Origin: PALSA-911 sp963743035
GTDB taxonomy: Bacteria > Pseudomonadota > Alphaproteobacteria > Acetobacterales > Acetobacteraceae
NCBI GenBank assembly: GCA_963743035.1
Contig: CAVUOB010000006.1
Location: 248,001-312,000, forward strand
Direction: 5' to 3'
Length of the DNA stretch: 64,000 bases
A model generated the notes under the pieces. It did not search any database and was not told the DNA's origin. It saw only the letters and a program-made list of their open reading frames with translations. How positions within the stretch are numbered: the first letter of the stretch is position 1; each line of letters begins with the position of its first letter. Position numbers and translations under genes: made by a program. Positions 9,729-18,631 of the stretch are shown here, in pieces.

Positions 9729-11129
9729 ATGGCTGACCAGGCATTCGATATCGTTGTCGTCGGCGGCGGTCCCGGTGGCTATGTCGCCGCCATCCGCGCG
9801 GCCCAGCTCGGCATGAAGGCGGCGGTGGTGGAGCGCGAGAATCTCGGCGGCATCTGCCTGAACTGGGGCTGCATCCCGACCAAGGCGCTGTTGCGCACCT
9901 CGGAGATCAACCACCTGCTGCACCACCTCGGCGATTACGGCCTGTCCGCGGACAACGTGAAATTCGACCTCGACAAGGTGGTCAAGCGTTCGCGCGCCGT
10001 GGCCAAGCAGTTGTCGGGCGGCGTCGCGCATCTGCTGCGCAAGAACAAGGTCACCGTCATCGACGGCGAGGCCAAGCTCGCCGGGCGCGGCAAGCTGGCG
10101 GTGGAGAAGGACGGCAAGCCGGTCGGCACCTTGTCCGCACCGCACATCATCCTGGCCACCGGCGCGCGGGCGCGCCCGCTGCCGGGCATCGAGGCGGACG
10201 GCAAGCTGATCTGGACCTACCGGGAAGCCATGGTGCCGCCGAGCATGCCGAAATCCCTGCTGGTGATCGGCTCCGGCGCCATCGGCATCGAATTCGCCAG
10301 CTTCTTCCTGAACATGGGCGCCGCGGTCACGGTGGTGGAGGTGCTGGACCGTGTGCTTCCGGTCGAGGACGAGGAAATCTCCGCCCTCGCGCGCAAGGCG
10401 TTCGAGAAGCAGGGGATGAAGATCCTGACCAGCGCGGCGGTGAAGAGTGTCAGGAAGGGCGCGGACAATGTCACCGTCACCGTGGAAGCCGGCGGCAAGT
10501 CGCAGGAGATCACGGTGGACCGCGTCATTTCCGCCGTCGGCATCGTCGGCAACGTGGAAAATCTCGGCCTGGAAGGCACTGGCGTGAAGGTGGACCGCAC
10601 GCATGTGGTGATCGACGAGTATTGCCGCACCGGGGAGCCCGGCGTCTACGCCATCGGCGACCTCGTCGGGCCGCCCTGGCTGGCGCACAAGGCCAGCCAC
10701 GAAGGGGTGATCTGCGTGGAGAAGATCGCCGGCCAGCACGACGTGCATCCGATGAAGGCGATGAACATCCCGGGCTGCACCTATTGCCGCCCGCAGGTGG
10801 CCTCCGTCGGCCTGACCGAGGCGAAGGCCAAGGAAGCCGGCTACGAAATCCGCGTGGGCCGCTTCCCGTTCATCGGCAACGGCAAGGCGATCGCGATGGG
10901 CGAGCCCGACGGCCTGATCAAGACCGTGTTCGACGCCAAGACCGGCGAATTGCTCGGCGCGCACATGATCGGCGCCGAGGTGACGGAGATGATCCAGGGC
11001 TACGTCATCGCCCGCACCGTGGAGGCGACGGAGGCGGAGCTGATGGAGACGATCTTCCCGCATCCGACGATCAGCGAAGCCATGCACGAGAGCGTGCTTG
11101 ACGCCTATGGTCGCGCCATCCACTTCTAG
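9729..11129 (+). CDS. lpdA: dihydrolipoyl dehydrogenase (E3)
   Basis: Encodes 466 residues of the pyridine nucleotide-disulfide oxidoreductase family. E3 reoxidises dihydrolipoamide on E2 with FAD and NAD+. Visible: FAD-binding GGGPGGYVAAIRAAQLG at the N-terminus, redox-active GGICLNWGCIPTKAL near residue 40, NAD-binding GSGAIGIEFASFF near residue 180, the second FAD motif YAIGDLVG, and the C-terminal dimer interface with HPTISE (active-site His). It serves the pyruvate dehydrogenase complex encoded just upstream. lipA follows after 23 bases. Confidence 0.97.
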   Translation: MADQAFDIVVVGGGPGGYVAAIRAAQLGMKAAVVERENLGGICLNWGCIPTKALLRTSEINHLLHHLGDYGLSADNVKFDLDKVVKRSRAVAKQLSGGVAHLLRKNKVTVIDGEAKLAGRGKLAVEKDGKPVGTLSAPHIILATGARARPLPGIEADGKLIWTYREAMVPPSMPKSLLVIGSGAIGIEFASFFLNMGAAVTVVEVLDRVLPVEDEEISALARKAFEKQGMKILTSAAVKSVRKGADNVTVTVEAGGKSQEITVDRVISAVGIVGNVENLGLEGTGVKVDRTHVVIDEYCRTGEPGVYAIGDLVGPPWLAHKASHEGVICVEKIAGQHDVHPMKAMNIPGCTYCRPQVASVGLTEAKAKEAGYEIRVGRFPFIGNGKAIAMGEPDGLIKTVFDAKTGELLGAHMIGAEVTEMIQGYVIARTVEATEAELMETIFPHPTISEAMHESVLDAYGRAIHF

Positions 11130-11152
11130 GCGGTGCAACCTGGGCTGGGGCA

Positions 11153-12151
11153 ATGGCAACGCGTATCGTGATCGATCACCGGGAGAATGGGCATCAGGCG
11201 GCCCTTCGCCATCCGGAAAAAGCCCGTCATCCTGAGAAGATCGGGCGGCCCGACAACCCGATCCAGCGCAAGCCGGGCTGGATCCGGGTGAAGGCGCCGA
11301 ACCATCCCGTCTACCACGAGACCCGCGCGCTGATGCGCGAGAACCGGCTGGTCACGGTATGCGAGGAGGCGGCCTGCCCGAATATCGGCGAGTGCTGGTC
11401 CCAGCGCCACGCCACCATGATGATCATGGGCGAGACCTGCACCCGTGCCTGCTCGTTCTGCAATGTCCGCACCGGCATGCCGGATGTGCTCGACGCTGAC
11501 GAGCCGCGCCGCGTCGCCGATGCGGTGGCCAAGCTCGGGCTGCGCCATGTGGTGATCACGTCGGTTGATCGCGACGACCTGTCCGATGGCGGGGCGGCGC
11601 ATTTCGCCGCCACCATCGCCGCCATCCGCGACGCTGCGCCGGAGACCACGATCGAGGTGCTGACGCCGGATTTCCTGCGCAAGCCCGGCGCCGTCGAAAT
11701 CGTCGCGGAGGCGCGGCCGGATGTGTTCAACCACAATCTGGAAACCGTGCCGCGGCTCTATCCTTCCATCCGGCCGGGTGCCCGCTACTACCAGTCCCTG
11801 CGTCTGCTGGACCGGGTGAAGGCGATCGATCCGACGATCTTCACCAAGTCCGGCCTGATGGTCGGCCTCGGCGAGGAGCGGATGGAAATTATGCAGGTGA
11901 TGGATGATTTGCGCGTCGCGGACGTCGATTTCCTGACCATCGGCCAATATCTGCAACCCACCGTGAAGCATGCCGCCATCGCCAGCTTCGTCACCCCCGA
12001 GGAATTCGACGATTACGCCACGGTGGCGCGCGGCAAGGGGTTCCTGCTGGTCTCCGCCACGCCGCTGACGCGCAGCTCCTATCATGCCGATTCCGATTTC
12101 GCCGCGCTGCGCGAGGCCCGCGGGCGCAATCTCGCGCGCCTGATCGCCTGA
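11153..12151 (+). CDS. lipA: lipoyl synthase
   Basis: Encodes 332 residues. LipA is a radical-SAM enzyme that inserts two sulfurs into octanoyl groups on lipoyl domains. Both iron-sulfur motifs are visible: the auxiliary cluster CEEAACPNIGEC and the radical-SAM cluster GETCTRACSFC. The conserved RSSYHAD lies near the C-terminus. The placement right after the E2/E3 genes matches its job of activating the two lipoyl domains encoded upstream. The protein has an N-terminal extension of about 35 residues, rich in His and Arg, that could begin at a later start. It is followed at once by the RatA-like gene. Confidence 0.97.
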   Translation: MATRIVIDHRENGHQAALRHPEKARHPEKIGRPDNPIQRKPGWIRVKAPNHPVYHETRALMRENRLVTVCEEAACPNIGECWSQRHATMMIMGETCTRACSFCNVRTGMPDVLDADEPRRVADAVAKLGLRHVVITSVDRDDLSDGGAAHFAATIAAIRDAAPETTIEVLTPDFLRKPGAVEIVAEARPDVFNHNLETVPRLYPSIRPGARYYQSLRLLDRVKAIDPTIFTKSGLMVGLGEERMEIMQVMDDLRVADVDFLTIGQYLQPTVKHAAIASFVTPEEFDDYATVARGKGFLLVSATPLTRSSYHADSDFAALREARGRNLARLIA

Positions 12152-12152
12152 G

Positions 12153-12626
12153 ATGCCCACCCACGCCGAACGGCGCCTGGTTCCCTACCGGCCGGAGCAG
12201 CTCTTCGACCTCGTCGCCGATGTCGGCAAATACCCGCAATTCCTGCCCTGGTGCGTCGGCGCGCGGGTGCGCAGCCGCACCGACAGCCTGCTGCTCGCCG
12301 ACCTCACCATCGGCTTCGGCCCGTTCCGCGAGACCTTCGGCAGCCGGGTCACCTTGGCGCCGCATGACCGCATCGACGTGACCTACGAGAAGGGGCCGTT
12401 CCGATACCTGAACAACCACTGGATCTTCGTGCCGGACCCAAGGGGATCGCAGGTCGATTTCTTCGTCGATTTCGAATTCCGCAGCCGCATCCTGCAGGCG
12501 GCCATCGGCGTGGTGTTCCACGAGGCCGTGCGCCGCATGGTGAACGCTTTCGAAGTGCGCGCCCGCGCCGTCTACGGGCCGCCGGCGCCGATGCCCGCCA
12601 GCACGCCCATGGCGGCACAGGGGTGA
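12153..12626 (+). CDS. RatA/COQ10-type START-domain protein
   Basis: Encodes 157 residues of the polyketide cyclase/START-like fold: an N-terminal YRPEQLFDLVADVGKYPQFL stretch typical of the COQ10/RatA family, then alternating beta strands, and a C-terminal helix (VVFHEAVRRMVNAFEVRA). Homologues bind ubiquinone or are annotated as ribosome-association toxins (RatA). The alphaproteobacterial gene next to lipA is usually placed in this family, and a lipid/quinone-binding role fits as well as a toxin role. No antitoxin gene sits beside it. It starts one base after the lipA stop, so it is translationally coupled. Confidence 0.85.
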   Translation: MPTHAERRLVPYRPEQLFDLVADVGKYPQFLPWCVGARVRSRTDSLLLADLTIGFGPFRETFGSRVTLAPHDRIDVTYEKGPFRYLNNHWIFVPDPRGSQVDFFVDFEFRSRILQAAIGVVFHEAVRRMVNAFEVRARAVYGPPAPMPASTPMAAQG

Positions 12627-12698
12627 TCTGACATGGCGGGGCTGACACGGCCCCGGCTTCTTGCTTTGCTACCGCAAATCCTTCGGAGACCGACCCCC
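12627..12698 (+). other. gap between the RatA-like gene and ltaE
   Basis: This 72-base gap includes an in-frame ATG at 12633 for ltaE, but the first 22 residues it would add lack homology. A GGAG (12685-12688) sits before the chosen start. No other signal seen. Confidence 0.4.
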
Positions 12699-13766
12699 AT
12701 GGTGCAAGCCCCCCCGCGTCCGCCCGCCGGCGCGCCCCCCGTGCGCGTGAACCTCTATTCGGACACGCAGACCAAGCCCAGCGCGGCGATGAAGGACGCG
12801 ATGATGCGGGCCGAGGTCGGCGATGAGCAGCATGGCGACGATCCCTCCGTGCATGCGCTCTGCGATCGCATGGCGGCGCTGCTCGGCAAGGAGGCGGCGA
12901 TCTTCCTGCCCAGCGGCACGATGTGCAACCAGGTCGCGATCCTCACGCATTGCCGCCCTGGCGACGAGGTGCTGGCGCACCGCCACGCCCACATCATCAC
13001 CAGCGAGGGCGGCGGCCCAGGCGCGCTGGCCGGGGTCATGGTCACCGGCCTCGACGGGGCGCGCGGCATGTTTGATGTGCCGACCTTGCAGGCGGCATTC
13101 CGCGAGAAGCGGCGCCATTCGCCGCCGCAGACGCTGCTCGAGGTCGAGCAGACCGCCAATTTCGGCGGCGGTGCGGTCTGGCCGATCGAGCAGCTGAACG
13201 CGGTGCTGGATGCCGCGCATGAGCAGGGCCTGGCCACGCATATGGACGGCGCGCGGCTGATGAACGCCGTGGTCGCCACGGGCGTGCCGGCGAAGGAGAT
13301 GGTGGCCGGCTGCGATTCCGTCTGGCTGGATTTCACCAAGGGCCTCGGCGCGCCGCTCGGCGCGGTGCTGTGCGGCTCGGAGGAATTCATCGACGCCGCC
13401 TGGAAATGGAAGCAGCGCCTGGGCGGCTCGATGCGCCAGGCCGGCATCTGCGCCGCCGCCTGCAGCTACGCGCTCGATCACAACATCGCGCGCCTGGCGG
13501 AGGACCACGACAATGCCCGCGTGCTGGCGCGTGGCCTGGCGCAGATCGAGGGCATCAAGGTCGAGGAGCCGGAGACCAACCTGGTGTTCTTCGACACCTC
13601 CGGCACCGGCCTGACCGCCGACGAGCTGGCGGCGCGGGCGCGGGCGAGGGGGCTGATGTTCTCCACCATGGGCCGCTATCGCGGCCGCGCCTGCACCCAT
13701 CTGGACGTCGATCGCCCGGGTGTGGAGGAAGGATTGCAGATCCTGCGCGAGGTGCTGGCGGCGTAG
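12699..13766 (+). CDS. ltaE: low-specificity L-threonine aldolase
   Basis: Encodes 355 residues of the beta-eliminating lyase/threonine aldolase family, a PLP enzyme that splits threonine or allo-threonine into glycine and acetaldehyde. Visible: NLYSDTQTKPSAAM at the N-terminus, THMDGARLMNA, and the PLP lysine in WLDFTKGLGAPLG (about Lys214). The start at 12699 is preferred over 12633 because GGAG precedes it and homology begins there. It is the last plus-strand gene before a converging minus-strand block. Glycine supply connects loosely to glyA at the other end of the window. Confidence 0.9.
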   Translation: MVQAPPRPPAGAPPVRVNLYSDTQTKPSAAMKDAMMRAEVGDEQHGDDPSVHALCDRMAALLGKEAAIFLPSGTMCNQVAILTHCRPGDEVLAHRHAHIITSEGGGPGALAGVMVTGLDGARGMFDVPTLQAAFREKRRHSPPQTLLEVEQTANFGGGAVWPIEQLNAVLDAAHEQGLATHMDGARLMNAVVATGVPAKEMVAGCDSVWLDFTKGLGAPLGAVLCGSEEFIDAAWKWKQRLGGSMRQAGICAAACSYALDHNIARLAEDHDNARVLARGLAQIEGIKVEEPETNLVFFDTSGTGLTADELAARARARGLMFSTMGRYRGRACTHLDVDRPGVEEGLQILREVLAA

Positions 13767-13803
13767 TTTTGTCGCCCTGTCGGGGCGCGGGGTTTGTCGC
13801 CCC

Positions 13804-14829
13804 TCAGCCGGGGCGCAGGCCGCCCCGGTCGGCCTCGATGCCGCGCAGCACATGCGCGACGTCGATCCGGGCCATGCCGTCCGCCTTGTCGATCCGGCCG
13901 TCGGGCGGCAGTACCGGGACGATCAGGCTGGCATGGCCGAACGGCGCCGTGCCACCGAACAGCCCGTAGGTCCGGATGCCCGACGCCGCGGCCATGTTCA
14001 TCACCCCGGTGTCGTTGCCGACATAGAACGCGGCCTCCGCGAACAGGGCGGCCAGTTCCGGCAGGCTCCAGCCGATTGCCGGCAGCACAAGCCCGGCCCT
14101 GTCGCCGAGGCGGCGGAGGATCTCCTCTGCCAGCCCGGCTTCCGCCTTGCCGCCGACCAGCACCACCGAAGGCCAGCCGCTTCCGGCCAGGGCGGTGATG
14201 AGCTCGGCGAAGCGGGCCGCACCCCATTGTTTGTAGGGTTCCGAGCTGCCGATGCCGACCGTCACATAGGGCCGCTCCCGGCCCGCCAGCCTTGCCGCCA
14301 GGGCGGCCCGGGCCGCCGGCGAGACGCTGAGCAGCGGCTCGGTTTCCGGCATCGGGATGCCGGCGATCTTCAGCCAGGCGGTGGCCTGCTCGAATGGGTG
14401 CAGCGGCAGCGCGTCCGGCGGCAGGAAGGGCGGGCGGTTCAGGAACCGCCGCTGCAGGCCGTAGCCATAGCCGTAGCGCCGCGGAATGCCGGCGGCCATG
14501 GTGGCAAAGGCCAGGGTGTGACTGTGATGCAGCAGCACCACCGCCTCGAAATCCCGCGCCCGCAGGTCGCGGATGAAGCGGAACTGGCCGAACACCCCGT
14601 CATGCCGGCCGGGGCGGTTTTCCGGATTGCGGTCCACCCACAGCACATTGGCCACCGCCGGGTCGGCGCCGAGCAGCTGGTCGGCGGCCGAGCGCGGCTT
14701 GGTGATCAGCGTGACCGCGCAACCGGCATGCCGGGCGATGGCTCGGATATGCGGCAGGTGCCAGATCATGTCGCCGATGCCCGGCAAGGGCTGCACCACG
14801 GCGATCCGTTTCAGTCCGCGCAGGATCAT
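13804..14829 (-). CDS. glycosyltransferase family 9 (heptosyltransferase-like)
   Basis: Encodes 341 residues. GT9 features are visible: N-terminal PLPGIGDMIWHLPHIRAIA, GIGSSEPYKQWGAARFA in the middle, and the nucleotide-sugar site FYVGNDTGVMNMAAASG near the C-terminus. Such enzymes add heptose or other sugars to the lipopolysaccharide core from an ADP-activated donor. The start at 14829 is chosen because it overlaps the upstream O-antigen ligase stop by ATGA, while an upstream in-frame ATG would run deep into that gene. The two form a coupled pair; no other lipopolysaccharide core genes are nearby. Confidence 0.88.
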   Translation of the reverse strand: MILRGLKRIAVVQPLPGIGDMIWHLPHIRAIARHAGCAVTLITKPRSAADQLLGADPAVANVLWVDRNPENRPGRHDGVFGQFRFIRDLRARDFEAVVLLHHSHTLAFATMAAGIPRRYGYGYGLQRRFLNRPPFLPPDALPLHPFEQATAWLKIAGIPMPETEPLLSVSPAARAALAARLAGRERPYVTVGIGSSEPYKQWGAARFAELITALAGSGWPSVVLVGGKAEAGLAEEILRRLGDRAGLVLPAIGWSLPELAALFAEAAFYVGNDTGVMNMAAASGIRTYGLFGGTAPFGHASLIVPVLPPDGRIDKADGMARIDVAHVLRGIEADRGGLRPG

Positions 14830-16118
14830 GCCGCCGGAGCACCCGTCGGCAACTTCCAGCGGCTCTCCGCCATCGCCCAGCCCAGCAGCAGGAAGAACCA
14901 GCCGCCCATGGGCATGGACGTGAAGGCGCTGGTGGATGCCAGCGGCCAGAGCTGGATCAGGATCGCCGCGAACAGCCCGACGCGCAGCGGATCGGGGTTG
15001 CGCCACAGCCCGCGCCCCAGCGGCGCCAGCCAGGCGATCCCCAGCGCACTGAACAGGACCAGGCCGGGGACGCCGCCTTCCACCAGCGCCTGGGCGTAGA
15101 AATTATGCGGATGCTGGAAGCAGATCGAGGACCCGCCGCCATCGGCCAGCACTCCGTCGAAGGTCGGGCGGTAATAGCGCGGCTCGGCGCAGAAATGTCG
15201 GAAGCCGTCATAGCCGAGCCCGGTCACCGGGTTCTGCCGGCCCATCTCCAGCGCGCGGGTATAGACCTGACCGTACTGGCTGCTGGCGAAATGCTCCATC
15301 TGGGCGGAGAATTTCTGCACCAGACGGTAATAGGTCGGCGGCGAGATCACCGGGGTGGCCGCCAGCAGCGCCATGCCGGCCACGAATGCCGCCAGCACGA
15401 CCGGCCGCAGCCGCCGCAGCAGCAGTCCGGCGACCAGCAGGCCGAACAGCGTCAGCAGCATCGGCATGCGCTGGCCGATCAGCACCATGATGCAGACCCC
15501 GCCCAGCAGGATGGCATAGGCGCCGAGGCTCGCCGCCAGCCGCCGGCGCGCCAGCAGGCCGGCCGATAGCGGCAGCAGGATCGGCAGCAGGATGCGCGAC
15601 AGCGGCGGCGCCGCGCGGGGCATGCCGAACGGGCCGGTCAGTTCGCCGTCCCCACCGGGCGGGAAGCCGAACAGGTTCCGCCCGAAGGTGAACTGGATCA
15701 GCGATGACCCGGCGATCCACACCACGCAGGCGGCCAGGACCTGCCACAGCCAGCGCCGCGCCTGCTTCTCGCGCAGCACTATATGTTCCAGTGCTGCGAC
15801 CAGGACCAGGAAGCGCAGATTGGCCAGCGCCTGCGCCAGCGGCCGGCCGCCGCCATGGCCGAGCTCGAGTGCCGGGATCGGCAGCGTGCAGAACACCAGC
15901 CAGCCCCACCAGACCAGTCCGAGCGGCACCCAGCCGCTGCGCAGCCAGCGCCAGTCCCGCGCGATTGCGCAGCGGAGCAGGAAGCAGAGATCGACCAGCA
16001 CGATCAGCCCGTCCGCGATGGCGTGGCCGTGCATCAGCAGCAGCGGGGTCAGCAGCGTGGCGATCAGCGCTAGCCGGTCGAGCCTGGCGGGTGCGGTCGC
16101 GGCTAGGGAGGTGCTCAT
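14826..16118 (-). CDS. O-antigen ligase family membrane protein
   Basis: Encodes 430 residues with ten or more hydrophobic helices and a large periplasmic loop containing QHPHNFYAQALVEGG, the signature of the Wzy/WaaL superfamily (PF04932-type). Such proteins attach or polymerise undecaprenyl-linked glycans, for example O-antigen onto lipid A-core. The start at 16118 has GGAGG 8 bases upstream and is preferred over 16175. Its stop overlaps the GT9 start by four bases. Whether it ligates O-antigen, polymerises exopolysaccharide or glycosylates proteins cannot be told from the sequence. Confidence 0.85.
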   Translation of the reverse strand: MSTSLAATAPARLDRLALIATLLTPLLLMHGHAIADGLIVLVDLCFLLRCAIARDWRWLRSGWVPLGLVWWGWLVFCTLPIPALELGHGGGRPLAQALANLRFLVLVAALEHIVLREKQARRWLWQVLAACVVWIAGSSLIQFTFGRNLFGFPPGGDGELTGPFGMPRAAPPLSRILLPILLPLSAGLLARRRLAASLGAYAILLGGVCIMVLIGQRMPMLLTLFGLLVAGLLLRRLRPVVLAAFVAGMALLAATPVISPPTYYRLVQKFSAQMEHFASSQYGQVYTRALEMGRQNPVTGLGYDGFRHFCAEPRYYRPTFDGVLADGGGSSICFQHPHNFYAQALVEGGVPGLVLFSALGIAWLAPLGRGLWRNPDPLRVGLFAAILIQLWPLASTSAFTSMPMGGWFFLLLGWAMAESRWKLPTGAPAA

Positions 16119-16191
16119 AGCGCCAGCCTCCTGCCAGTCCCGTCCGAGGACGGCAAGAGGGTCGCCCGAAGGCAAGCCGGAGCCGGGTGGA

Positions 16192-16677
16192 TCAGAGGCG
16201 CGATCGGATCAGCGAAAACGCTTTGGCGACCGTGGCTTCGCGGATGGCGGCGCGATCGCCGGGAAAGACGTGGCTTTCCCCGTGCACGGGCTGGCCGCGC
16301 TGGGCCAGGCCGAACCAGACCAGGCCCACCGGCTTCTCGGCGCTACCGCCTGCCGGGCCGGCAACGCCGGTGACGGCAACCGTGATATGCGCGCGCGAGC
16401 GGTCGAGCGCCCCCGCGGCCATTTCCCGCGCCACCGGGCCGCTGACCGCGCCGACGGCGGCGATCAGGCCCATCGGCACGCCCAGCAATTCGTTCTTCGC
16501 CTCGTTCGAGTAGGTGACGAAGCCGCGGTCCACCACGTCCGACGATCCGGCGATGGCGGTCAGCGCGGCCGCGATCAGCCCGCCGGTGCAGCTTTCGGCG
16601 GTTGCGAGGCGGATTCCGGCGGTGCGGCAATCGGCCAGCAGCGCCTCGGCTTCGGTCAGCAATGTCGTGTCGATCAT
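16192..16677 (-). CDS. pncC: nicotinamide-nucleotide amidase (CinA C-terminal family)
   Basis: Encodes 161 residues, the size of the stand-alone amidase without the CinA N-terminal domain. It hydrolyses NMN to NaMN in the pyridine nucleotide salvage cycle. Visible: ATAESCTGGLIAAALTAIAG with the catalytic Ser, GFVTYSNEAKNELLGVP, and AVTGVAGPAGG. In related bacteria this gene often lies near the pyruvate dehydrogenase-lipA run; here it is about 3.5 kb away. The start at 16677 is preferred over 16770, which would extend into the upstream gene. It lies 13 bases after the DUF2252 gene, suggesting co-transcription. Confidence 0.9.
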   Translation of the reverse strand: MIDTTLLTEAEALLADCRTAGIRLATAESCTGGLIAAALTAIAGSSDVVDRGFVTYSNEAKNELLGVPMGLIAAVGAVSGPVAREMAAGALDRSRAHITVAVTGVAGPAGGSAEKPVGLVWFGLAQRGQPVHGESHVFPGDRAAIREATVAKAFSLIRSRL

Positions 16678-16690
16678 CGGGATGGGTACT

Positions 16691-18094
16691 TCACGGTGAA
16701 TGTGCCTCGATCTGGCCGGATTTGATGGCTTCCAGGAACAGCCGCCAGTCGCGTTCGGTCTGATCGGCATATTTCATGGCGAACTCCGCAATGGCGGTAT
16801 CGAAGGCGCCGCCGGTACCCATATAGCCGAGGATCATGGCGCCGTCGCCAGAGCGCGAATGCGCGCGTGCGAGAACCTCGCCGCACAGCACCGCGTAGTA
16901 TGGCAGCGCGCCCTCGGACAGCGTGCTTCCCAGCATCGCCATACGGGAATCCTTGAGCTGGCGCACATAGCAATGCCGGTCATCGCCGTGATCGCTGGTC
17001 CAGCCCAGGAATATGTCGGGCGTGGCCTGGATCATGCGTTGCCCGACCACGACCCGCTGGCCCTGGTTGGCGTATTGCCCGGGCCCCACGTAATGTGCCA
17101 GCACCGAGTGGGATGCCTCTTTTAGTTGCAGCAGCAACGGATCACCGTCGCCGGAGGTGAACAGGCCGATGGCGCAGAACGTGCCGACGCTGCCGATGCC
17201 CACCACCTTGAACGCCAGATCGGTCAATCGGTAGCGGTCCAGCAACACCCGTCGTTCCTCCGGCAGCGTCGCGCGGTAGGAATGGAACGCGGCGCGCGCG
17301 GCCACCTCATGCGTGCCGTCTTTCTTGCCGGTCAGCGTAAACACCAGCGGCGGCTTCTCCCGGATCCGCCATTGCCCTTTCTGCCGCTCGATCACCTTCG
17401 GATAGCCCTGCCGCGCCGCATCGGTGGCCGCGCGCAGGCGCTTCATCTCCCGCTCGCGCAGCCTGGGGTCGTCGATGCCGCCGAGCACCGCCACCGCGTC
17501 CACGCGCGATCGCCAAGCGAGCAGCGGATCCACCCGCAGCAGCGCACCCATATGCACGCGATAGCCTTCCACGATGGCGCGCGCCAACTGGCGGCAGGCC
17601 TTGTCGGCAAGGCCGCGGCTGCGTCCCTCGACGACCACGCTGGCGGTCAGCCGCTTGAGGTCCCATTCGAAAGGTGCTGGCAGCGTCTCGTCAAAATCGT
17701 TGATGTCGAATACCGGATTGCCCTCGGGGGAGGCGTAGGTGCCGAAATTCGCCATATGGCAGTCCCCGCAGGCCTGCACGGTCAGGCCGGTCGTCGGACC
17801 CGGTGCCACGTCGGCGGCCATGATCGCGGCCGAGCCGCGCAGGAACGCGAATGCCGATTGGCGCATGCGATCGTAACGGATGGGCAACAGATCGGCGATG
17901 CGGTCGCGCCCGGTCTCGATCAGGATCTGCACGGGGTCGGCGCGGTTGGGGCGAGGGGTCCAGTCCGCATGCAGGCTGCGTGGCGTCTGCTTGCGCAGTG
18001 CGCGTCCCATCTGCTGACGCTCCGCGATCGAACGCACGACAGGCAGGCCGTTATGCCCGGCCCTGTTATGGGCCGGTGCTCGCGCGTCCAGCAT
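16691..18094 (-). CDS. DUF2252 domain-containing protein
   Basis: Encodes 467 residues matching the DUF2252 family along its whole length: ERQQMGRALRKQTPRS, PIRYDRMRQSAFAFLRGSA, CGDCHMANFG, FDINDFDETLPAPFEWDLKR and a C-terminal RDWRLFLEAI. The middle motifs resemble a kinase-like (APH/choline kinase) core, but no reaction is established for the family. The early start is kept because homology includes RSIAERQQM, which precedes the next Met. It is the first gene of a two-gene run with pncC. Confidence 0.9.
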   Translation of the reverse strand: MLDARAPAHNRAGHNGLPVVRSIAERQQMGRALRKQTPRSLHADWTPRPNRADPVQILIETGRDRIADLLPIRYDRMRQSAFAFLRGSAAIMAADVAPGPTTGLTVQACGDCHMANFGTYASPEGNPVFDINDFDETLPAPFEWDLKRLTASVVVEGRSRGLADKACRQLARAIVEGYRVHMGALLRVDPLLAWRSRVDAVAVLGGIDDPRLREREMKRLRAATDAARQGYPKVIERQKGQWRIREKPPLVFTLTGKKDGTHEVAARAAFHSYRATLPEERRVLLDRYRLTDLAFKVVGIGSVGTFCAIGLFTSGDGDPLLLQLKEASHSVLAHYVGPGQYANQGQRVVVGQRMIQATPDIFLGWTSDHGDDRHCYVRQLKDSRMAMLGSTLSEGALPYYAVLCGEVLARAHSRSGDGAMILGYMGTGGAFDTAIAEFAMKYADQTERDWRLFLEAIKSGQIEAHSP

Positions 18095-18148
18095 GTGACA
18101 CCACCCTGTTTTTCGTGATCTAACCCCAACGATCTGTCGCAGGCAAGC

Positions 18149-18631
18149 TCATCCCCAGACTCCTCCACCGAACTCCGGCCAGTACCAAAGCAGCCCCCAT
18201 AATATCGCCGCCGCCATCGCGCCGGCGATCACATCGTCGGCCATCACGCCGATGGCATCGTGGCGCCGGTCCGCCCATCCGACCGGGCCGGGCTTGGTGA
18301 TGTCGAACAGCCGGAACAGCGCGAAAGACGCGGCTACGCCGAGACATGCCGATGGCGACAGGGGAAAACCCGTCAGCGGCAGCATCGCGATCCACTGGCC
18401 GGCGAACTCGTCGATGACCACCCAGCCGGGATCGGCCGCGCCTGCGGCGGCGCGGCGCACCGACCAGACGCCGAGAACGCAGGCGAGCAGAATGGCGATC
18501 GGCAGCGCCGCCGGCGACAGGCGCATCAGCAACACGCCCAGAATCAGCGCCGCCAGCGATCCCGCGGTGCCCGGCGCGACCGGGCAGAAGCCGCTGCCGA
18601 AGCCGCTGGCGATCAACCGGGCGACATTCAT
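18149..18631 (-). CDS. pgpA: phosphatidylglycerophosphatase A
   Basis: Encodes 160 residues. PgpA removes the phosphate of phosphatidylglycerophosphate to make phosphatidylglycerol in the inner membrane. Visible: an N-terminal FGSGFCPVAPGTAGSLAAL, the acidic motifs VIDEFAGQW and MADDVIAGAMAA, and several hydrophobic segments. The start at 18631 overlaps the upstream hydrolase stop by ATGA. An in-frame ATG at 18886 would lie inside the hydrolase and is rejected. Third gene of slt-hydrolase-pgpA. Confidence 0.92.
   Translation of the reverse strand: MNVARLIASGFGSGFCPVAPGTAGSLAALILGVLLMRLSPAALPIAILLACVLGVWSVRRAAAGAADPGWVVIDEFAGQWIAMLPLTGFPLSPSACLGVAASFALFRLFDITKPGPVGWADRRHDAIGVMADDVIAGAMAAAILWGLLWYWPEFGGGVWG

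Noticed and set aside
12153..12626. RatA toxin-antitoxin system
   Set aside because: No partner gene; the family call fits COQ10/START proteins encoded next to lipA in this class.
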